A model generated the notes under the pieces. That model was not told where the DNA came from. It did not search any database and was given only the letters and a program-made list of their open reading frames with translations. Of a stretch of 11,148 nt of DNA, positions 6,275-11,148 are shown piece by piece (positions within the stretch are counted from its first letter, which is position 1; each line of letters begins with the position of its first letter). Both the position numbers and the translations under genes were made by a program. This stretch comes from an uncultured Verrucomicrobiota bacterium (GTDB lineage: Bacteria; Verrucomicrobiota; Verrucomicrobiae; Opitutales; Opitutaceae), in assembly GCA_946482165.1 (NCBI GenBank), contig CAMLQS010000154.1, positions 1-11,148 of the forward strand, read 5' to 3'.

Positions 6275-8275
6275 ATGCCAAAACCCTTCCTGCTTTCATC
6301 CCTTGCGCTCTGGGCCGCTTCCGCGGCGCTCGCGGGTCCCGCCCCTCTTTTGCTCGATATCGGCGTGACGGGCGACCCGCCCGCGACGGCGGCCGACTTT
6401 GCCACCGCAGGCGTGCCGGGGCTCACCGGCGCCGAGGCGGTCGGGAATCTCGCGTTGGCCTCGGCGGAGGAGGCGGGGGTCGAGTTCGCGTTTAGCACCG
6501 GCCAGACGCTGGCGCTGAGCGCGCGGGCCAAAGGCGCGTGGACGCTGAAGGAACAGAAGAACGAGTTGCTGGCCGATTATCTCTTCCTGGAAAACGGCGC
6601 CGGGCGCGGCGGGCCGATCCGTGTGTCGGTGGGGAAGCCGGGGCTTCGGCCGGGCGCCGATTACGTGCTCTATGTTTTTGCGAACACGAGCTCGGCGGAC
6701 CAGCTCAGCGCGTTCACGCCGGTCGACAACGCGGGCGTCCGCTTCCGTTCGCTCGCGGCGTCGAGGGGGCATCTTGTCGCGGCCTTTTCGACCTCGGGGT
6801 CGTATGCCGGAGAGCCGCTTGAGTTCACCTGGGGACGCGCGGCGAACTCGCCGAATTTCGCGGGGCTCTGCGGGCTGGCGGTCATTCCTTCCTTCGTTGG
6901 AGGAGGCGTCGCCTTGCAGTGGAAATCGAGCACGGAGGGCAAGACGTGGACCGACATGCTGGAGGTGCCGCTGAATGCCACGATCCCGGCGCCCGACGTC
7001 CAGGCGCAGCGCGTGGTGGTGAACTCGAAGAGCCTCAAGCAGAGCGTCGAAGGCTGGGGCGCCTGCTTCAACGAGCGCGGTTGGAAGGCCATGGAGGTTC
7101 TCCCGCCCGCCGAGCGCGATGCGTTGATGCGCGAGTTTTTCCATCCGACGGAGGGCTTGCGCCTCGGGCTCTGCCGCACGCCGATCGGCGCGAGCGATTA
7201 CGCGATCGATCTCTACTCGCTGAACGAGACCGCGGGCGATTTTGAGATGAAGGCCTTCGGGATCGAGCGGGACCGCCGGTGGCTGATCCCGTTCATCAAG
7301 GCCGCGCGAGCCCATCGCCCGGACCTGAAACTCTGGGGATCGCCGTGGTCGCCGCCATCGTGGATGAAGAACAACGGCAAGCTTTCCGGCCGGGATGGAT
7401 CGAACAACACGATCAAGGACGACGCGCGGACCTTTGATGCGCTCGCGCTTTATTTCGCGCGCTATGTCGAGGCCTACGCCGCGGAAGGCATTCCTATCTA
7501 CATGGTGATGCCGCAAAACGAGCCCAACATGGATACGAACTACACGTCCTGCGTGTGGACGGGGAAGCAGCTGGCCCGGTTTATCGGCCGTCACCTTGGT
7601 CCGACTTTCGCGACGCGCGGACTCGATACCGAGATCTACCTCGGCACGCTCAACGACGACGACAAGCGCGGCGGCTACGCGTATTGGGTCGAGCCCTCGA
7701 TGAGCGACCCGGAGACGGCGCGGCATCTCGACGGCATCGGCGGGCAGTGGGCGGCGGCGCCAGTGATCGCGGAGACGCATTTGCTCCATCCCGAGATGCC
7801 GCTGATGCAGACGGAGGCGGAGTGCGGAAACAAAGAGAACAACTGGAAGTTCGCGGAATACCAGTGGGGCCTCGCGTTGAAGTGGTTCGGCGCGGGCGTT
7901 CGCGCCAACGTCGTGTGGAATCTCGTGCTTGATGAGACGGGCCTCAGCACCGGCGGCTGGGCGCAGTGCTCGCCGGTGGTGGTGAACTCGAAGACCCGGC
8001 AGGTGACGCTCACGCCCTATTTTTATCTCTACAAACACTTCAGCCACTTCGTCGAGCCGGGCGCGCGCGTGGTGGCGTCGCAAGGCACCTGGGATGACCG
8101 GATAGCGTTCAAGAACCCCGATGGCAGCGTGGTCATCGTGGTCGCCAATCGCACGGACAAGGACTTGCCGATCACGCTCCACATCGACACGCGGCGCAGC
8201 GCGCCGGTGCTGCTCCCGGCTCGCTCCTTCAACACCTTCGTGATGCCCGCGTCCGCGGCCCCCGCGGAAATGTGA
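6275..8275 (+). CDS. Secreted GH30-family glycoside hydrolase (glucosylceramidase-like)
   Basis: A 666-residue retaining glycosidase that would hydrolyse beta-linked sugars outside the cytoplasm. A Sec signal peptide covers 1-20 (cleavage after ALA). Residues 21 to about 240 form an extra N-terminal domain with beta-rich character that I cannot name. The catalytic (beta/alpha)8 part starts at VEGWGACFNERGW (258-270) and contains GSPWSPPSWMK (355-365), the acid/base Glu416 in QNEP and the nucleophile Glu514 in QTEAECG. The end (about 580-660) is the beta domain typical of GH30, starting with TPYFYLYKHFSHFVEPG. The motif set is like the glucosylceramidase branch, but beta-1,6-glucanase, beta-xylosidase or fucosidase activity is equally possible. 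The frame opens at 6104, but the ATG at 6275 directly precedes the signal peptide and is preferred. It begins 88 bp after the kinase gene on the same strand, so read-through or a separate promoter are both possible. Confidence 0.92.
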   Translation: MPKPFLLSSLALWAASAALAGPAPLLLDIGVTGDPPATAADFATAGVPGLTGAEAVGNLALASAEEAGVEFAFSTGQTLALSARAKGAWTLKEQKNELLADYLFLENGAGRGGPIRVSVGKPGLRPGADYVLYVFANTSSADQLSAFTPVDNAGVRFRSLAASRGHLVAAFSTSGSYAGEPLEFTWGRAANSPNFAGLCGLAVIPSFVGGGVALQWKSSTEGKTWTDMLEVPLNATIPAPDVQAQRVVVNSKSLKQSVEGWGACFNERGWKAMEVLPPAERDALMREFFHPTEGLRLGLCRTPIGASDYAIDLYSLNETAGDFEMKAFGIERDRRWLIPFIKAARAHRPDLKLWGSPWSPPSWMKNNGKLSGRDGSNNTIKDDARTFDALALYFARYVEAYAAEGIPIYMVMPQNEPNMDTNYTSCVWTGKQLARFIGRHLGPTFATRGLDTEIYLGTLNDDDKRGGYAYWVEPSMSDPETARHLDGIGGQWAAAPVIAETHLLHPEMPLMQTEAECGNKENNWKFAEYQWGLALKWFGAGVRANVVWNLVLDETGLSTGGWAQCSPVVVNSKTRQVTLTPYFYLYKHFSHFVEPGARVVASQGTWDDRIAFKNPDGSVVIVVANRTDKDLPITLHIDTRRSAPVLLPARSFNTFVMPASAAPAEM

Positions 8276-8291
8276 TGTCGTCGGGTATTTC

Positions 8292-8468
8292 GGCGCTGTC
8301 TTCAAAATAACCCGGTGCTTTGCCAGCGCCCTGCGGGTGAGGCGGAAACCAAGCTGGGCCGGCGTTGACCTCGGCGGCACGGGCCGGTTGGCCCGCCTCC
8401 GCCTCGGTCGCCTTGGCCGAGCATGGTTTCCGCCTCACGAAGCATCGGTCTATTTTGAAGACAGCGCC
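8292..8468. repeat. MITE-like element with 18-bp perfect terminal inverted repeats
   Basis: The arms 8292-8309 (GGCGCTGTCTTCAAAATA) and 8451-8468 are perfect inverted copies. Symmetry continues inward: 8310-8320 matches the complement of 8440-8450 at 8 of 11 positions. After a 16-base insertion in the left arm (8321-8336), 8337-8355 (GTGAGGCGGAAACCAAGCT) pairs with 8420-8438 at 18 of 19 positions. The 177-bp unit contains no credible gene. It sits right after the GH30 stop codon. No target-site duplication is evident. It may be a non-autonomous transposable element, a REP/BIME-like unit, or a large structured 3' end of the GH30 mRNA. Confidence 0.75.
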
Positions 8469-8498
8469 TCGCCCTTTTCCGCGCGAGGTCGATCAGTC

Positions 8499-8559
8499 TA
8501 ATGTAAGGGCTAATGTAAGGGCGTAATCGGCCGTTAATTTCTTGTAACGACCGTAATAT
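8499..8559 (+). promoter_or_regulatory. GTAA-rich repeat region upstream of the hybrid kinase
   Basis: TAATGTAAGGGC is repeated exactly in tandem (8499-8510 and 8511-8522). GTAA occurs five times on the same strand (starting at 8503, 8515, 8523, 8544 and 8553), with a GTTAA at 8533. This is an AT-rich island 17-77 bp before the start of the histidine kinase gene. It probably holds that gene's promoter and regulator-binding sites. TAATAT at 8554-8559 resembles a -10 box, but no good -35 partner is visible. Confidence 0.45.
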
Positions 8560-8575
8560 CTGGCTGAACAGGGGC

Positions 8576-9793
8576 ATGGAACGCCCCGCCCCGGGCAAGT
8601 TTGTCGTTTTGGTTGTCGATGACTCCGCCGACGGCCGTTGTCTTGCGCGTTGTTGTCTTACGCTTGCCGGCTACGAAGTCGTCGAGGCGACGAACGGCCG
8701 GGAGGCGTTGGCCTTGGCGGAGCGGACGGAGCCCGATGTGGTGCTGCTGGACGTGTGCATGCCCGGGATGGACGGGTTCGAGGTCTGCACCGCGTTGAGA
8801 TCAAGCGAGGCCACGCGCAGGCTGCCGGTGCTGATGGTCTCGGCGGAATCCGACCGTGTGGCGATATCGCGGGGCTTTGCGGTGGGGGCGGTCGATTTTC
8901 TCGCCAAGCCGTTCCGCGCGGAGGAACTGTGCGCCCGAGTGGCGGTGCATGCGGAGCTGGGGCAGGCGCGCCGCGAATTGGAGGCCAGCTACGCGCGACT
9001 GGAGGCGTTGACGCACGAGAAGGATCTGATGTTCGGCATGGCGGCGCACGATTTGCGCGGGCCGCTTTCGGTCATCAGCGGCTTTGTCGAGCATGCCCTG
9101 GTTAGCATGCGCGGCACGGAGGACCCCGTGGTGAAGCAGGCGTTGGAGGTGACCCGCCGCGAGGTGCAGCAGATGGGGCACTTCCTTGGGAGCCTGCTCG
9201 ATTTGAACGCGCTGGAGCGTGGCGCGCCGGGATTGAAGCCGCGCACCATCGATTTGATGAGCGAGGCGCGGGACGCGGTCGGGCGGGCGGCGAAGATGGC
9301 GGAGAACAAGCGAATCGACCTGCGCATCGAGGACGGTCGGGCGAATCTCCGGGTGAGGGCGGATCGCCTCGGGTTGCGGCGGATATTGGACAATCTCGTA
9401 TCCAACGCGGTGAAATTCACTCCGGCGGGTGGAAGCGTGCGCCTGAAATTCGAGATCAACGACGATACGGTCGAGTGCCGCGTTTGCGACGACGGCCCGG
9501 GGCTGACGGACCAGGATCTTGTTCGCGTATTCGGTCGCTTCGCGCGTTTGAGCGCCAAGCCGACCGCGGGGGAGAAGTCCACGGGGCTCGGCTTGGCGAT
9601 TTGCCGTGCGCTGGCCGAGGGGATGGATGGCCGCGTATGGTGCGGAAACAATCCCGAGGGCGGTGCGTTCTTCGCGTTCTCGCTGCCGCTGGTGCCGGCG
9701 GACACGCGAGGCGGCACGAACCCGCCCTTTGGCCGGTCCGAAAGCGTGTCCCCTTTTCCCGACTTGCTGGCGGAGCCCAAGACGGGGGGCTGA
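8576..9793 (+). CDS. Hybrid sensor kinase: N-terminal receiver, HisKA, HATPase
   Basis: A 405-residue soluble two-component protein. The receiver domain (about 8-125) has the acidic pair Asp15/Asp16, phospho-acceptor Asp59 in LLDVCMPGMDG, Ser89 and Lys111. A short coiled-coil-like linker (126-150) leads to HisKA with His158 in AAHDLRGPLS. The ATPase domain shows the N-box LDNLVSNAVKF (271-281), the G1 box DDGPGL (305-310) and the G2 box GLGLA (337-341). The C-terminal 30 residues are polar and look disordered. There is no membrane segment and no PAS or GAF domain, so input should come through phosphorylation of the receiver by another kinase, or through a partner protein. No separate response regulator gene is in the window, so it is an orphan here. 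The ATG at 8576 follows CAGGGG with one base between, which is too close for a normal SD. A repeat-rich region upstream probably holds its promoter. Confidence 0.92.
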   Translation: MERPAPGKFVVLVVDDSADGRCLARCCLTLAGYEVVEATNGREALALAERTEPDVVLLDVCMPGMDGFEVCTALRSSEATRRLPVLMVSAESDRVAISRGFAVGAVDFLAKPFRAEELCARVAVHAELGQARRELEASYARLEALTHEKDLMFGMAAHDLRGPLSVISGFVEHALVSMRGTEDPVVKQALEVTRREVQQMGHFLGSLLDLNALERGAPGLKPRTIDLMSEARDAVGRAAKMAENKRIDLRIEDGRANLRVRADRLGLRRILDNLVSNAVKFTPAGGSVRLKFEINDDTVECRVCDDGPGLTDQDLVRVFGRFARLSAKPTAGEKSTGLGLAICRALAEGMDGRVWCGNNPEGGAFFAFSLPLVPADTRGGTNPPFGRSESVSPFPDLLAEPKTGG

Positions 9794-9886
9794 AGGCGCC
9801 GGCGTATTCGGATTTCGAACACGATTGCGCGTGAGGGTGGACGGCTCGGGCGGATTCTGCGTTCCGTCATCTTTTTTCGCTTTCGC

Positions 9887-9924
9887 GGACGCCGGGGCTT
9901 GCGCGCCGGGGCGCGACGGCGTCC
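9887..9924. other. GC-rich hairpin after the hybrid kinase gene
   Basis: GGACGCCG (9887-9894) pairs perfectly with CGGCGTCC (9917-9924) around a 22-nt GC-rich loop that can itself fold through GCGC arms. It lies 94 bp past the kinase stop codon. No T-run follows on either strand, so it is not a standard intrinsic terminator. It may stabilise the 3' end or belong to a palindromic repeat family. Confidence 0.5.
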
Positions 9925-9943
9925 CTCCGGAATGACATGAGCG

Positions 9944-9994
9944 CATAAAAAAGCTCATAAAAAAGCCCGGCTCGCGTGGGAACGCGGCCGGGCT
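9944..9994 (-). terminator. Intrinsic terminator of the ycfL-lpoB operon with two T-tracts
   Basis: The stem is formed by 9964-9976 and 9983-9994 (12 base pairs with one bulged base) with a 6-nt loop. On the minus strand it is followed by a run of six T and, 12 bases on, a second run of six T. The tracts come from a near-perfect direct repeat, CATAAAAAAGCT (9944-9955) and CATAAAAAAGCC (9956-9967). It lies about 35 bp past the lpoB stop and its stem core (AGCCCGGC...GCCGGGCT) is shared with the terminator at 1217-1250. Confidence 0.88.
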
Positions 9995-10001
9995 GCGGAG
10001 A

Positions 10002-10011
10002 GGGGGGGGGG
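10002..10011. repeat. Poly-G tract of 10
   Basis: This is a run of ten G on the plus strand (ten C in the lpoB transcript) between the lpoB stop codon and its terminator. It is the longest homopolymer I noticed in the window. Its length could vary by slipped-strand mispairing, but it lies outside any coding frame. Confidence 0.8.
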
Positions 10012-10029
10012 AAACGGGCTGGCCGGTGT

Positions 10030-10629
10030 TTACCAGCCGACGGAGCTGCGCTGGCCTTGCTTGGTGATGAGCTGCTCGTCTTCCCAGACGGCGAGGCCGT
10101 CCTTGGTCGTGGTCAGGCTGAGTTGGAAGCTGTAGGTGACCTGTTTGGTGTTGCCGCTTTGGACGCGGTCCTCGAGCAGCTTGCCGGAGAGCGTGTAGTA
10201 GGGGAGCACGGTCTTTTGTTTCTCGCCGGCCATGAAGGTCTGCATCGCTCCGACATCGGCGGCCATCGGGTCCTCGACGCGACCGTCGGGGCCCATCGTG
10301 GTGGTCGTGATCACCTTGCCGGTCTGGTTGAGGGCGACGCGGATTTTTTTGGTGAGGTTGTCGATGTCGACCTGCTGGCCGGTGTTGTTGCGAATGCGCG
10401 AGACGGCCATGACGGCCGGGAGCTCGGGGGCGCGGTCGAGCGCGCCGGAGGCGAGCAGCGAGGAGACGAGTTTATCCGCGGCGTTGTTCCAGTCCTGGAT
10501 GTTGATGCGGTCGAGCGAGACGACGGTATTGGGCCCTTGGGCATCGACGTATTTGGCGTCGTTCTTGGTGGCGCAGCCGGTGAGCAGGAGCGCCGCGGCG
10601 GCGGCGGTGGAGACGAGGGCGAGTTTCAT
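10030..10629 (-). CDS. lpoB: Penicillin-binding protein activator LpoB-like lipoprotein
   Basis: A 199-residue outer-membrane lipoprotein. The lipobox LLTGC puts the lipidated residue at Cys19, and Ala20 at position +2 argues for the outer membrane by the E. coli sorting rule. The mature part matches the LpoB/YcfM family along its length: DAQGPNTVVSLDRINIQDW (29-47), PAVMAVSRIRNNTGQQVD (71-88), PYYTLSGKLLEDR (143-155), TYSFQLSLT (165-173) and VWEDEQLITKQG (181-192). In E. coli, LpoB reaches through the peptidoglycan and activates the bifunctional synthase PBP1b; the same role here is inferred. The linker between Cys19 and the domain is very short (about 8 residues), much shorter than the disordered linker of E. 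coli LpoB. It is the second gene after ycfL, and an intrinsic terminator follows. There is no SD. Confidence 0.9.
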   Translation of the reverse strand: MKLALVSTAAAAALLLTGCATKNDAKYVDAQGPNTVVSLDRINIQDWNNAADKLVSSLLASGALDRAPELPAVMAVSRIRNNTGQQVDIDNLTKKIRVALNQTGKVITTTTMGPDGRVEDPMAADVGAMQTFMAGEKQKTVLPYYTLSGKLLEDRVQSGNTKQVTYSFQLSLTTTKDGLAVWEDEQLITKQGQRSSVGW

Positions 10630-10668
10630 GCGAATGGGTGAATGGGGGCGAAGGGGCGAGGGCGGGAA

Positions 10669-10715
10669 CGTCGAGGCGGGACGCCTCGACGGGCTTCACG
10701 GGCGGGACGCCCGTG
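10669..10715. repeat. Twin hairpins sharing a GGCGGGACGCC core
   Basis: There are two adjacent perfect hairpins in the 96-bp gap between ycfL and lpoB. The first has a 10-bp stem, CGTCGAGGCG (10669-10678) with 10682-10691, and loop GGA. The second has an 8-bp stem, CACGGGCG (10697-10704) with 10708-10715, and the same loop GGA. Only the GCGGGACGC centre is common; the outer stems differ. From memory, related palindromes (read as HGRDARAT or GTGVPPV when translated) are common in verrucomicrobial genomes. Confidence 0.8.
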
Positions 10716-10725
10716 CCACGAGTTC

Positions 10726-11139
10726 TCAATTTTCGCGGAGCTTGAGGCGGAAATCGGTGGCGGCGGGGGAGGTGGCCGTGGCGGCGACGGCGCGGGTCTC
10801 GCGGCCTTCGAGCTGGATCTGTTTCCAGCCGCCGATGGGGCTGGAGAGCTCCATGCCGTCCTGGCCGATCCAGTCGAACTTGTAGGTGAAGGCCTGCGGC
10901 TTGGAACTGCGGTTTTCGAGGGTGACCTGGACCTTGAGGAGGTTGCCCGAGACCTTGTTGTCGATGACCTCGACGACGCCGACTTTGCGGCCGAGCGTGG
11001 AGTCGGTGATGACGCGCTGGTCGTTCACGTAGTTGGGGGTGGCCTGGGGCTCGGCGCGCGAGACGGTGTTTACGCTGTGGGCGCAGCCGGAGGCGAGGAG
11101 CGCGGCGGCGAGAGCGGCGGATGCGAGGAGGAGTTTCAT
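10726..11139 (-). CDS. ycfL: YcfL-like (DUF1425) lipoprotein
   Basis: A 137-residue lipoprotein with lipobox LASGC and lipidated Cys19, followed by Ala20, which suggests the outer membrane. The domain from about 50 to 137 fits the DUF1425/YcfL family: GRKVGVVEVIDNKVSGNLLKVQV, ENRSSKPQAFTYKFDW and a conserved GGWK, forming a small beta-sandwich. Its molecular role is not known. It lies directly upstream of lpoB on the same strand, as in E. coli (ycfL-lpoB), which supports both assignments and suggests a part in the cell-envelope pathway served by LpoB. The 96 bp between the two genes hold twin hairpins that could attenuate or process the transcript. The start ATG lies 9 bp from the window edge, so its promoter is not visible. 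Confidence 0.85.
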   Translation of the reverse strand: MKLLLASAALAAALLASGCAHSVNTVSRAEPQATPNYVNDQRVITDSTLGRKVGVVEVIDNKVSGNLLKVQVTLENRSSKPQAFTYKFDWIGQDGMELSSPIGGWKQIQLEGRETRAVAATATSPAATDFRLKLREN

Positions 11140-11148
11140 GCGAAGAAA

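Noticed and set aside
7012..8006. VVVNSK occurring twice in the GH30 protein (248-253 and 568-573)
   Set aside because: The contexts differ (entry strand of the barrel and a loop of the C-terminal beta domain) and both fit normal GH30 sequence, so this looks like coincidence, not a duplication.
6296..8380. Long minus-strand open frame (694 codons) opposite the GH30 gene
   Set aside because: Same reasoning: Arg-rich product with no family features, and the plus strand encodes all GH30 catalytic motifs. It also runs into the inverted-repeat element.
8801..9958. Minus-strand open frames opposite the hybrid kinase
   Set aside because: They are shadows of the REC-HisKA-HATPase gene; the translations are low-complexity and Arg/Ser-rich.
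10232..10885. Plus-strand frame of 217 codons containing HGRDARATS
   Set aside because: It crosses lpoB, the twin hairpins and ycfL in antisense; the HGRDARAT string is only the translation of the repeat.

Overview
The window comes from a GC-rich Gram-negative bacterium, most likely a member of the Verrucomicrobiota close to the Opitutaceae. This is inferred from four things. There is a planctomycete/verrucomicrobial-type ECF sigma factor next to a transmembrane Ser/Thr kinase. Almost every gene lacks a Shine-Dalgarno sequence. Many Sec signal peptides and lipoboxes are present. There are short GGCGGGACGCC-type palindromes whose translations (HGRDARAT, GTGVPPV) recur in such genomes. No taxonomic marker gene is present, so the assignment is tentative.

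Layout, left to right. (1) Minus strand, 1-1148: the N-terminal 382 codons of metX, a homoserine O-acyltransferase, cut by the window edge. (2) Minus strand, 1291-3156: two secreted proteins of unknown function that look like distant paralogues, 36 bp apart, closed by a strong intrinsic terminator at 1217-1250; this block looks less GC-rich than its surroundings. (3) Plus strand, 3385-6186: an ECF sigma factor and, 18 bp later, a membrane Ser/Thr kinase with a TPR-like C-terminus, transcribed divergently from the secreted pair. (4) Plus strand, 6275-8275: a secreted GH30 glycosidase with an extra N-terminal domain. (5) 8276-8575: a gene-free stretch holding a 177-bp inverted-repeat (MITE-like) element and a short GTAA-rich repeat region. 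(6) Plus strand, 8576-9793: a soluble REC-HisKA-HATPase hybrid kinase. (7) Minus strand, 10030-11139: ycfL then lpoB, two lipoproteins in the same order as in E. coli, ended by an intrinsic terminator and separated by twin hairpins.

How the genes may work together. The sigma factor lacks the acidic DAED-type motif of region 2.2 and has a threonine (Thr50) in its place. Its neighbour is a complete kinase with a membrane anchor. This matches the logic of sigma factors activated by phosphorylation, known from the Vibrio EcfP-PknT pair. The divergent secreted pair and the downstream GH30 enzyme are natural candidate outputs, but that link rests on position only. The lpoB-ycfL pair points to regulation of peptidoglycan synthesis from the outer membrane. 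No CRISPR array, tRNA, rRNA, transposase or phage gene was seen.
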